Part shown: in pieces, positions 22,980 through 30,715 of the stretch
Layout: the number at the start of each line of letters is the position of its first letter
Position numbering within the stretch: position 1 is the stretch's first letter
Assembly: GCF_041677825.1 (NCBI RefSeq)
Contig: NZ_JBAYPG010000018.1
Coordinates: 1-64,000, forward strand
Source of the DNA: Castellaniella sp041677825
GTDB taxonomy: Bacteria; Pseudomonadota; Gammaproteobacteria; Burkholderiales; Burkholderiaceae_B
Direction of reading: 5' to 3'
Length of the DNA stretch: 64,000 nt
The notes under the pieces: model-generated
Databases searched by the model: none
Told to the model about the DNA's origin: nothing
Seen by the model: the letters and a program-made list of their open reading frames with translations, nothing else
Translations under genes and position numbers: made by a program

Positions 22980-23922
22980 TACAGCCAATGGCGGTGCCAT
23001 GCGCTATCTGCCGGCTGCGCTGGGCCTTGTCATCCTTGCGCTGTCTCCCATGTTCGGTGACTATCTGGTGACCGTGCTGGGTTTCGCGGCAATCTATGCG
23101 ATATTTGTCATTGGCCTGAATTTCTTCATGGGATATGCCGGCCAGGTCTCTTTCGGCCAGAACGCGTTTGCTGCCATTGGTGGCTATACCTCTGCCATAC
23201 TGACGGCCAATTACGACTGGGGCCTGTTGCCGGCTTTTGCCGTCGGGGTCGTGGGCGCCGGGATGGCGGCGTTTGTGGTCGGTTACCCGGCCTTGCGCCT
23301 GCGTGGGCATTACCTGGCAATGGCCACACTGGCCCTGGGGCTGATCGTCTACGAAATTGCGGTTGAATGGGATTCCATGACGCAGGGCTACATGGGGATT
23401 TCCGGCATTCCACCGCTGGCGCTTGGGGGGTGGGAGATTCTCGATCCCCATTGGCAGCTCTATTTCCTGTCGGCGATCGTGGTGCTGGCCCTGTTTGCGG
23501 CCAACCGCCTGAAAAAATCACGTTTCGGCAATGCGTTGCTGGCGATTTCCGGTAGTGAAAGTGCGGCGCAGGCACTGGGGGTCGATATCGCGTACTACAA
23601 ACTGGCTGCTTTTGTCATCGCTGCAATTTATGCCGCGGTGGCGGGCTCCCTGATGGTTCATTTCGTCGGTTTTGTCAGTCCCGAAGTGTTCGGGCTGAAC
23701 ATGGTCATCGCAGGGTTCATGATGCTCTACGTCGGCGGCATAGGATCGACGCTCGGGCCCATTCTGGGGGCCTGCATCATCAGCCTGCTGCCGGAGATAT
23801 TTCGTGGATTCAAGGATTACCAGGATCTTGCCTTTGGCGCTGCGCTGATCCTGATCCTGATCTTTGCGCCCAAGGGCGTGGCGTCGTTTGGCCGTTTTTT
23901 TGCAAGAGGTAGACGCAATTGA
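22966..23922 (+). CDS. livM: Liv-type permease LivM (system 1)
   Basis: This inner-membrane permease has 318 residues and about 8-9 membrane segments. Recognisable parts are LGFAAIYAIFVIGLNFFMGY and AGQVSFGQNAFAAIGGYTSA (LivM signature), the cytoplasmic coupling helix LRLRGHYLAMATLALG, and the C-terminal GIGSTLGPILGACIISLLPE. A TTG start overlapping livF by 14 bp has GAGG upstream; an ATG at codon 12 (MRYLPAAL) is the alternative. Confidence 0.92.
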   Translation: MRQPDTANGGAMRYLPAALGLVILALSPMFGDYLVTVLGFAAIYAIFVIGLNFFMGYAGQVSFGQNAFAAIGGYTSAILTANYDWGLLPAFAVGVVGAGMAAFVVGYPALRLRGHYLAMATLALGLIVYEIAVEWDSMTQGYMGISGIPPLALGGWEILDPHWQLYFLSAIVVLALFAANRLKKSRFGNALLAISGSESAAQALGVDIAYYKLAAFVIAAIYAAVAGSLMVHFVGFVSPEVFGLNMVIAGFMMLYVGGIGSTLGPILGACIISLLPEIFRGFKDYQDLAFGAALILILIFAPKGVASFGRFFARGRRN

Positions 23923-24686
23923 AACTACTTGAACTGGCTGGCGTCACCAAGCAGTTCGGTGGCCTGACTGCGGTCGATGATGTCGGTTTTTCCATCGAGG
24001 CCGGTACCATCAGTGCCATCATCGGGCCAAACGGGGCCGGCAAGACGACCCTCTTCAACATGATTTCGGGATTTCTCGCACCGACCAGAGGGACGGTGTC
24101 CTTCGATGGTCAGGATGTGACGGGCATGCGGGCGGTCGATATCGCGGCGCGTGGCCTGATCCGGACATTCCAGCTCGTGCAGCTGTTCCCGGACCTGACC
24201 GCTTTCGAGAATGTGCGCATCGGTGCACATCTGCAAAGCACGGGGGATATCTGGGCGGCGTTGTGGCGCGGACGGCGGGTGCGTGAACAGACCCGGATGG
24301 TCGACCGCATGGCCATGGAACTGCTCGACTTCGTCGGGCTCGAGGACAGGGCCGGCATCGGGGCCACCGAACTGACTTATGGTCAGCAGCGCCTTCTGGA
24401 AATCGCGCGCGCCCTGGCTGCCAGGCCCCGACTGCTGCTGCTCGACGAGCCGGCGGCCGGGTTGAACCAGGAAGAAACCGGCAATCTTGCGCTGATCGTG
24501 AGGCAGATCGTGGCGCAGGGCGTCACAGTGCTGATCATCGAGCATGACATGCGCCTCATCATGGACATTGCCAGCAAGATCATCGTGCTCGATTTTGGCA
24601 AGAAACTGGCTGAAGGCGGACCCGAGCAGGTGCAGAATGATCCGCGCGTCCTGGAGGCCTATCTGGGTGGAGTCGACTATGCCTGA
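23919..24686 (+). CDS. livG: Liv-type ABC transporter ATPase LivG (system 1)
   Basis: An ATPase of 255 residues with Walker A GPNGAGKTTLFNMISG, the LivG-specific GLIRTFQLVQLFPDLTAFEN, signature LTYGQQRLLEIARAL, Walker B LLLLDEPAAGLN and the C-terminal YLGG. A TTG start overlaps the livM stop by 4 bp; non-ATG starts are common in this operon. Confidence 0.93.
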   Translation: MKLLELAGVTKQFGGLTAVDDVGFSIEAGTISAIIGPNGAGKTTLFNMISGFLAPTRGTVSFDGQDVTGMRAVDIAARGLIRTFQLVQLFPDLTAFENVRIGAHLQSTGDIWAALWRGRRVREQTRMVDRMAMELLDFVGLEDRAGIGATELTYGQQRLLEIARALAARPRLLLLDEPAAGLNQEETGNLALIVRQIVAQGVTVLIIEHDMRLIMDIASKIIVLDFGKKLAEGGPEQVQNDPRVLEAYLGGVDYA

Positions 24687-25557
24687 TCTGACATTCATCC
24701 TGCAGGCACTGGCTTCGGGTATTGGTATCGGCTGTGTCTATGGCCTCATCGGCATTGGCTTCTGCGTCATCTACAACGCCAGCGGCATCGTCAACTTTGC
24801 CCAGGGCGCGTTTGTGATGCTGGGTGGCATGATGACCTATGCCTTTTCCGTTCTGGGCGGATTCTCCCTGCTCACGGCCGCCGTGCTTGCGATTGCCCTG
24901 GTCAGTGCCCTGGGCGTCCTGATCGAACGCATCGTCGTGCGCCCCCTGTGGCATCGAAACAGCGCCCCTTTCGTCATGATTCTGGCGACGCTGGCCGTGC
25001 AGATCGTCCTCGAACGAGCAACCTTGCTGTCGGCGGGTGACCAGCCCAAGTCGCTGCCGAATTTCATTGATTTGCCGCCGCTGATGATGGGGGGCGTGGC
25101 AATCAATTATCAATTGCTGTTCATCGCGGTGGCCTCGATCCTGCTGGTGGCTGCCCTGGCTGCTTTCTTTACCCGTACCCGCGTGGGCCGTGCCATGCGC
25201 GCGTGTGCGATCAACCGCGAAGCGGCTGCGTTGCAGGGCATCCCCGTGGCCCGGATGCTGGGTTATGCCTTCGCGCTGTCTGCCGGCCTGGGGGCCATCG
25301 CGGGCGTGCTCATCACCCCGACCCAGTTCACGGCCTTCGATGTCGGGGTCCCGTTTGCCATCAGCGGATTCATTGCAGCCATCATCGGGGGGTTCGGCAA
25401 TCCTGCCGGCGCCTTCGTGGGCGGCATCATTCTGGGCCTGGCGCAGTCCATGGCCATCGTGGTCTTTGGCTCTGGTTTCAAGAACATTGCGGCGTTGTCG
25501 ATCCTGCTGGCATTCATTTCCGTCAGACCCATGGGATTGTTCGGCAAGGCTGAGTGA
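24679..25557 (+). CDS. livH: Liv-type permease LivH (system 1)
   Basis: An inner-membrane permease of 292 residues with about 8 membrane segments. LivH features: GIGIGCVYGLIGIGFCVIYN, SGIVNFAQGAFVMLGGMMTY, the coupling loop TRTRVGRAMRACAINREAAA, and IAAIIGGFGNPAGAFVGGII. The start ATGCCTGAT has GGTGGAG upstream and overlaps livG by 8 bp. It completes a five-component importer K-F-M-G-H. Confidence 0.93.
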   Translation: MPDLTFILQALASGIGIGCVYGLIGIGFCVIYNASGIVNFAQGAFVMLGGMMTYAFSVLGGFSLLTAAVLAIALVSALGVLIERIVVRPLWHRNSAPFVMILATLAVQIVLERATLLSAGDQPKSLPNFIDLPPLMMGGVAINYQLLFIAVASILLVAALAAFFTRTRVGRAMRACAINREAAALQGIPVARMLGYAFALSAGLGAIAGVLITPTQFTAFDVGVPFAISGFIAAIIGGFGNPAGAFVGGIILGLAQSMAIVVFGSGFKNIAALSILLAFISVRPMGLFGKAE

Positions 25558-25571
25558 ACACAGGAGGTTTC

Positions 25572-25907
25572 ATGAAAGCACATCAGGTTGATTGGGATTC
25601 GATCCCCTGGACGCCGGTTCGCGACGGGGTCGAGCGCAAATCATTTTCCGGCGAAGGCGCCACACTGGCCCTGCATCGTCTGGCGCCCGGGCACGAGCCC
25701 AAGCCGCACGCACACCCCCATGAACAGATCGCCTATATATTGGCAGGCAGGATCCGCTTTCATATCGCAGACGAATCGATCTTGATGGGGCCTGGCCAGC
25801 TGGTGGTCATTCCGCCCAATACCCGGCACTGGGGGGTGGTCGTGGGTGAAGAGCCCGTGTTGAATCTGGACATCTTCACGCCGAAACGCCCCGAGTATGG
25901 CGGCTGA
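25572..25907 (+). CDS. small cupin-domain protein
   Basis: A single-domain cupin of 111 residues. Motif 1 (HAHPHEQIAYILAGRIRFHI) supplies three likely metal ligands (two His and Glu); motif 2 is around PPNTRHWGVVVG with one more His. It could be a metal-dependent isomerase, lyase or dioxygenase, or a sensor. A strong AGGAGG site precedes the ATG. It is 14 bp after livH and abuts the aldolase, so it probably acts on a pathway intermediate. Confidence 0.85.
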   Translation: MKAHQVDWDSIPWTPVRDGVERKSFSGEGATLALHRLAPGHEPKPHAHPHEQIAYILAGRIRFHIADESILMGPGQLVVIPPNTRHWGVVVGEEPVLNLDIFTPKRPEYGG

Positions 25908-26690
25908 GTGGGCGTCATGGTACAGAACGTGACATTGCGCCAGAGAATCCGTGACGGGTCGCTCCTGATGGGCAGTTTCGTGAAGACCCCGGCCTATCAG
26001 ATCGTCGAGGTCATGGGGGCAGCAGGGCTGGATTTCCTGGCCATCGATGCCGAGCACGCGCCCTTTGGCCGCAAGGACATCGATGCCTGCATGCTGGCCG
26101 CGCGCGCCTGGGACATACCCGCCCTGGTGCGTCTTTCGGGAACCAGCGACGCTTCTGTCCTGGAAGTGCTGGATACGGGTGCAGCAGGGATCATTTCGGC
26201 CCACGCGCAGAGCGCCGCTGCGGTCAGGAAAGTGGTACGGGCCACCCGTTACAGGGACGGCAGCAGGGGGTTTTCAGCATCGCACCGGGCGGGCGGGTAC
26301 GGTGGCGTTGGCATGGCCGAGTACATCGATCGATCCGACCGCAATACCGTCGTCATCTGTCAGATCGAGGATCGTGCCGGCGTCGAGCAGATTGAGGATA
26401 TCGTGACCGTAGACGAGGTGGACTGCCTGTTCCTGGGCATGGCCGACCTGGCCGTGTCACTGGGCGTCGATGGCGTGATGCATGAAAAGGTACAGGAGGC
26501 CGTCAAGGTCGTGACATCCGTCTGTCGACAGGCCCACAGAACGGTCGGCATGTTCCTGCCCGACATGCGCCAGCTGGCGTATTACAAGGATCTCGGCGTT
26601 CGATTGTTCATCATCGGTTCCGACCAGTCGGTCCTGCGCGGCACCCTCGGTGCCCGCATCAAGGATTTCCGGAGCGCGACGGCCGTCTGA
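25908..26690 (+). CDS. HpcH/HpaI aldolase family protein
   Basis: A class II-type (metal-dependent) aldolase/citrate-lyase-like TIM barrel of 260 residues. Motifs: FLAIDAEHAPFGRKDID (HpaI catalytic His region), ASHRAGGYGG, CQIEDRAGVEQIEDI (metal-binding Glu) and CLFLGMADLAVSLG (metal-binding Asp). Members cleave 4-hydroxy-2-oxo acids to pyruvate plus an aldehyde, or act on 2-dehydro-3-deoxy sugar acids. It is the last gene of the operon. GTG directly follows the cupin stop; an ATG three codons on is an alternative start. The 3' end overlaps the convergent thioesterase gene by 32 bp. Confidence 0.88.
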   Translation: MGVMVQNVTLRQRIRDGSLLMGSFVKTPAYQIVEVMGAAGLDFLAIDAEHAPFGRKDIDACMLAARAWDIPALVRLSGTSDASVLEVLDTGAAGIISAHAQSAAAVRKVVRATRYRDGSRGFSASHRAGGYGGVGMAEYIDRSDRNTVVICQIEDRAGVEQIEDIVTVDEVDCLFLGMADLAVSLGVDGVMHEKVQEAVKVVTSVCRQAHRTVGMFLPDMRQLAYYKDLGVRLFIIGSDQSVLRGTLGARIKDFRSATAV

Positions 26691-27141
26691 TGCCCATCGG
26701 CCGGCCCGCGTGCTTCGGCCAGGCATCGCGTGGCAATTGGCCATATTCGTCCAGCCGCTGGTTGACGGCCTCGGGCAGCCTGGTCGGCCGCCTGGTGGTG
26801 GTCGACATGGCCATGAACAGCTGTTCGCCTGTGGCCACCAGGGTGTCATCGGCGCGATACATGGAAAAGAACGCGTGTATGCGCTTCGCATCGCGGTCAA
26901 GGATATCCAGCATCACTCGCAGAGGCTCGCCCTGATGGACTTCGGCCACATAACAGATGTGCGATTCGAGCGTGAACAGTGTGCATTGCAGCGCCGCGCG
27001 CCCGGGGGCGTCGAGGCCGATCGTGTCCATCATGAGGTTGGATGCGGTGCAGAACACGTGGCCGTATTCAGCGTCATTCATGTGGCCGTTGTAGTCGACC
27101 CACTCGGCAGCGACTTCGGTGTGCAAGAGGAGGTGGCTCAT
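26659..27141 (-). CDS. 4HBT-type acyl-CoA thioesterase
   Basis: A hotdog thioesterase of 160 residues. AEWVDYNGHMNDAEYGHVFC is the 4HBT active-site region (Asp, Gly-His, Asn, Tyr), also seen in betainyl-CoA and carnitine-pathway thioesterases; the strands FTLESHICYVAEVHQGEPL and HAFFSMYRADDTLVATGEQ follow. The start MSHLLLHTEV has an AGG site. The C-terminal 25 residues overlap the convergent aldolase gene. It is the third gene after the PrpD-family gene and tetR. Confidence 0.85.
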   Translation of the reverse strand: MSHLLLHTEVAAEWVDYNGHMNDAEYGHVFCTASNLMMDTIGLDAPGRAALQCTLFTLESHICYVAEVHQGEPLRVMLDILDRDAKRIHAFFSMYRADDTLVATGEQLFMAMSTTTRRPTRLPEAVNQRLDEYGQLPRDAWPKHAGRPMGIRRPSRSGNP

Positions 27142-27202
27142 GGGGATACCTGCAAGGTGAGGGCGTTGTGCCAGCGCATGGCGCCCGAGGCATGACCGCG
27201 CT

Positions 27203-27904
27203 TCATCGTTTTTCAGGCTCGCAGCTTGTTTTGCGGGCACCTTCCAGGCCGAAGCGCACGAATTTCATGTAGGTCTTGACGACATCCTTGGGCAACAGGT
27301 GCTGTGCGTCTTCATCGTTCATGTAACGCTGGGACAGGTACGTGCGGGTCGCCATGAGGATATATGCGATGGTTTCCAGTTCGCTGTCGGAATATCCCGG
27401 GAATTCGCCATTTTGCGCCGAACGACGCAGAAACCGGATGTAGCGTCGCGACACCATGTCGAGGTGTGCGGCGTGCGCCTTGGGGGCGAAGCTTTCGGCC
27501 TCGTTCAGGATCCTGAAGAAATGCGGCTCGCGGTCGATGAACTCGAAGAATGCCTCGAAGCTGCGTTCTTCGAGTTCGGCGAAATTGTGCCCACCGATCG
27601 AGCGCTCGCGAATGTACTCGAGCATGTTCTTGCCCATGCGTGGCAGCAGCTCATCGAGGATCGCCTGGCGCGTGTCGAAATAATTGTAGAACGTCCCCAT
27701 GGCCACGTTGGCCAACTGGGTGATCTTGGCAATCGAGGCGGCCGCATACCCTTCTTCACCCACCAGTTTCGTGGCCGCCCACAGAAGGTTGCTGCGCACC
27801 AGCTCGGATTTTTCCTTGCGGTTGCGCCCTGCTCGCCACTGGTTGGGGGGGCGCTTTCTCCCGCTGTGAGATGGGGTTCTGGGCTGGAGATTGCGGACGG
27901 CCAC
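27203..27904 (-). CDS. TetR family transcriptional regulator
   Basis: A 233-residue repressor-type regulator. A basic 30-residue lead is followed by the TetR HTH (SIAKITQLANVAMGTFYNYF) at about residues 58-77 and an all-helical ligand-binding domain. EFIDREPHFFRILNEAESFA resembles regulators of acyl-CoA or xenobiotic pathways. It uses a GTG start 30 bp after the PrpD-family gene, in the same unit. The 29.3-29.47 kb divergent region with an inverted repeat is the natural candidate for its operator. Confidence 0.9.
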   Translation of the reverse strand: MAVRNLQPRTPSHSGRKRPPNQWRAGRNRKEKSELVRSNLLWAATKLVGEEGYAAASIAKITQLANVAMGTFYNYFDTRQAILDELLPRMGKNMLEYIRERSIGGHNFAELEERSFEAFFEFIDREPHFFRILNEAESFAPKAHAAHLDMVSRRYIRFLRRSAQNGEFPGYSDSELETIAYILMATRTYLSQRYMNDEDAQHLLPKDVVKTYMKFVRFGLEGARKTSCEPEKR

Positions 27905-27933
27905 GATGATGATTGAATTTGAGCGTCAGGAGG

Positions 27934-29304
27934 TCAGCGTCTTGCGCCTGGCAGGCCACCGAAGCATGCCAGCAGGTCGCTGATCGGGTGTTGATCAGGT
28001 GCATCGACAAATGCTTCAAGTTTCTGGTACAGCGCTTCTGGCAGCGAGGTTTCACTGCCTACGCGGCGTATCAGGCTGGCGACCTGCTGTCGATTATAGG
28101 CGTAATCATTCACTGTCATCATCTGGCGGTGTTCGAGGTCGGGCTGGCCGTTGATCTTCAGACCGATGACACAGCACAGTTTGTCCACGGACTCATCGGA
28201 AAGCAGATCGATGCGTTCCATCAGGGCGGCCACGGCCGGGTCGTCATAAGAGGTCATTCTGTGCATGTCCGGCTCACCGTACAGCAGCGTATTGGCAATG
28301 CAGAAAGGAATGCTCATCAAGGTGCCGGAAATCGAGTTGAATGGACCCCGGGCATCCATGCCAGCATAGCCGGTTTCGTACGGATTCATGCTGACGCTGA
28401 CCTTCTGCACGCTGTCGGACTCGAGGCCTTTGTCGAGCAGGGTCTGCCTGAGCGCCAGTGCGGCAATGACGGGGGTCTGGTTGAATGCGCATACTGGATA
28501 GGGTTTGAAGGTGACTCGCAGAATGGACCATTCCTTGCCCAGCCGGGCCGCGAGCGCATCGACATCGCAATCGACGCGTGCCAGTGCCCTGACAAGCCCC
28601 GCCCTCCCTTCGAATGCGTGAGGCGCCGCGACGGAACCGGCGCGGGCGAGCTGCGTGGCGGTGTAGCCGGTTTGACCGACCACCCCGACCTGATAGCGCC
28701 ACTCGTCGGTGCCGTCTGCGAATGACTGCAGCAGGCCCCCCGAGAAAGAGGCGGCATTGGACAGGGCCGCTTCGATCCGATCGACCGGAAGCCGGAGCAG
28801 GCGTGCCGATGCGGCCGCCGCGGCAATTGTGCCGTATACCGTGGATGAACGCAGCCCGGCCGGGGTGGTGTACTGCGCGTATCCTTGTTCCAGCAGACCA
28901 CCGGCTTCGTAACCGGCGACCAGGGCCGGGATCAGGTCAGCGGTACTGTCATGCCCGGCTTCGATCATGGCGGTCAGCAAGGGGATCATGATGGCGCCCA
29001 GGTGGGCGGCACCACAGGTGTCTTCCTGGGCACGGCCGTGGAACAGCGCGCTGTTGGCCAGGGCAGCACCGGCCACGGATGTCCTGCGCCCATCACCCAG
29101 CAGCGTGGCGCCGTTATTGTCCCAGATGCCGTTCATTGCAACAGCGGCCTGCCGGGCGACCGGGGCATAGGGGGTGTTGTGGCAGCCCATGCCGATGCCA
29201 TAGCCGTTGAGCAGGCAGGCCTTTGCCTTTTCCACCACCTCGGCAGGGAGGTTGTCGGGCTCGATCTGCTCGATGAACCTGGCAATGATTCGACTCAATC
29301 CCAT
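27934..29304 (-). CDS. MmgE/PrpD family protein
   Basis: The 456-residue protein belongs to a family that includes 2-methylcitrate dehydratase, cis-aconitate decarboxylase and iminodisuccinate epimerase. Seen: ACLLNGYGIGMGCHNTP, NSALFHGRAQEDT (where family members have the DYDDT-type active-site region), HLGAIMIPLLTAMIEAG, VAGYEAGGLLEQG and FKPYPVCAFNQTPVIAAL. The family's typical H.D loop reads HGRAQEDT, so the reaction may differ from methylcitrate dehydration. No prpB/prpC partners are nearby. A good AGGAG site precedes the ATG. It heads a unit with tetR and a thioesterase and diverges from the Fe-alcohol dehydrogenase operon. Confidence 0.88.
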   Translation of the reverse strand: MGLSRIIARFIEQIEPDNLPAEVVEKAKACLLNGYGIGMGCHNTPYAPVARQAAVAMNGIWDNNGATLLGDGRRTSVAGAALANSALFHGRAQEDTCGAAHLGAIMIPLLTAMIEAGHDSTADLIPALVAGYEAGGLLEQGYAQYTTPAGLRSSTVYGTIAAAAASARLLRLPVDRIEAALSNAASFSGGLLQSFADGTDEWRYQVGVVGQTGYTATQLARAGSVAAPHAFEGRAGLVRALARVDCDVDALAARLGKEWSILRVTFKPYPVCAFNQTPVIAALALRQTLLDKGLESDSVQKVSVSMNPYETGYAGMDARGPFNSISGTLMSIPFCIANTLLYGEPDMHRMTSYDDPAVAALMERIDLLSDESVDKLCCVIGLKINGQPDLEHRQMMTVNDYAYNRQQVASLIRRVGSETSLPEALYQKLEAFVDAPDQHPISDLLACFGGLPGARR

Positions 29305-29340
29305 CGTTGTGTCTCCTGGTCAGTTGTTCTATTATGAATA

Positions 29341-29379
29341 GTGAAGCATGATTCATTTTGATGCTACACTTCGCTTCAC
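29341..29379. promoter_or_regulatory. inverted repeat in divergent promoter region
   Basis: GTGAAGC (29341-29347) and GCTTCAC (29373-29379) form a 7-bp inverted repeat with centres 32 bp (three helical turns) apart; the 9-bp palindrome ATGATTCAT lies between them. The A/T-rich 160-bp region separates two divergent operons. A likely binding site for the neighbouring TetR protein, by position only. Confidence 0.45.
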
Positions 29380-29467
29380 AATAGTGCAATAGCGTCGATG
29401 TATGGCCGCACCACGCGTGTCGGGCGTACTGCAGACGGCTTGCGGATGCACAACCAGGAGGCATTTC

Positions 29468-30640
29468 ATGGCGTACATGCAGGGTCGGTATGATTTCCTT
29501 GATCAAGACAGTGTCGTTTTTGGCATACCAGTCGCACAGGCAATAGCAGATGTGGTGGCCAGTCAGAATGCCCAGCGTGTCTTTCTGATCGCCAGCAAGA
29601 CGCTCAGCCGGCAAACGGGCGTGGTCGACCAGATACAGGCTGCACTGAAATCCCGTTACGCAGGGCGTTTCGACGAGTGCGTCGCGCACGTACCCATCGA
29701 CAGCGTCCTGAAGGCAGCGGCTGCGGTTCGCCAGGCGCAGCCCGATCTTCTGGTCACGGTGGGCGGCGGCACGCCTATCGATACCGCCAAGATCCTGCAG
29801 ATCTGCCTGGCAGAGAACATCACCACGGCCAAGGCATTGCTGGATTTCCGCATTCGCGTCAATGAAGACGGTGCGCGTGTCGTTCCACGGGTGGCGCCTT
29901 CGCCCGTACGGCAGATCGCCGCGCCTACGACACTCTCGGGTGCCGAATTCAGCCACCTGGGTGGGTGTTCGGATCCAGACCGCGCCGTCAAGGATCTCTA
30001 TTCATCGCCGGACATCGGCGCCCGGGTGGTGATCCTGGATCCGGCCATCACCGTGCATACGCCAGACTGGCTTTGGTTTTCCACGGGGATACGAGCGGTG
30101 GACCATGCAGTGGAAACCGTCTGCTCCCGCCATCCACAGCCCTTCACTGACGCGACCTGTCTGCATGGTTTGGCCATGCTGGCGACTTCGCTCAGGGCGA
30201 GTCGTGCCGATGCCGCTGATCAGGGCAGCCGGCTTGACAGCCAGTTGGGTGTCTGGCTCGCGTCCACGGGTCTGGGGCGTATCGATTGGGGGGCCAGCCA
30301 TGGCATCGGCCATCAGCTTGGGGCGGTGGCTGGCGTGCCGCATGGCTATACCTCGTGCGTCATGCTGCACAACGTCCTGCGCTTCAATCATGGCGTCAAT
30401 GCCGATCGCCAGCAACTGATCAGCACAGCCCTGGGGGACGCGGGTCGCGATGCAGCCGACTTGATCGAAGCGCTAGTGCGTGATCTGGGGCTGCCCACCC
30501 GCCTGAAGGACGTCGGGGTGGGGCGCGAGCATTTCGAGGCCATTGCAAACGGTGCCATGCAGAACATGATGGTACGCAGCAACCCCCGCCCCATCGATCG
30601 TCCTGGCGACGTCATTCAGATCCTGGAGCAATCCCTTTGA
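29468..30640 (+). CDS. iron-containing alcohol dehydrogenase / maleylacetate reductase-like
   Basis: A 390-residue NAD(P)-dependent dehydrogenase of the group III Fe-ADH family. TVGGGTPIDTAKI is the nucleotide-binding motif and AAPTTLSGAEFSHLGG the conserved strand; metal ligands are in GIRAVDHAVETVCS (Asp, His) and HGIGHQLGAVAGVPHGYTSC (two His). AEFSHLGG resembles maleylacetate-reductase-like members. A strong AGGAGG site fixes the start at MAYMQGRYDF. It is the first gene of an eight-gene operon and diverges from the PrpD-family gene; an oxidised or reduced oxo-acid intermediate is a plausible substrate. Confidence 0.88.
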   Translation: MAYMQGRYDFLDQDSVVFGIPVAQAIADVVASQNAQRVFLIASKTLSRQTGVVDQIQAALKSRYAGRFDECVAHVPIDSVLKAAAAVRQAQPDLLVTVGGGTPIDTAKILQICLAENITTAKALLDFRIRVNEDGARVVPRVAPSPVRQIAAPTTLSGAEFSHLGGCSDPDRAVKDLYSSPDIGARVVILDPAITVHTPDWLWFSTGIRAVDHAVETVCSRHPQPFTDATCLHGLAMLATSLRASRADAADQGSRLDSQLGVWLASTGLGRIDWGASHGIGHQLGAVAGVPHGYTSCVMLHNVLRFNHGVNADRQQLISTALGDAGRDAADLIEALVRDLGLPTRLKDVGVGREHFEAIANGAMQNMMVRSNPRPIDRPGDVIQILEQSL

Positions 30641-30715
30641 CCCGATGGCCAGGAATACACGCAGCAGGAGTGCCATTTTTACCGTATCGACTTGCATGAG
30701 GACTGGAGGCCATTC

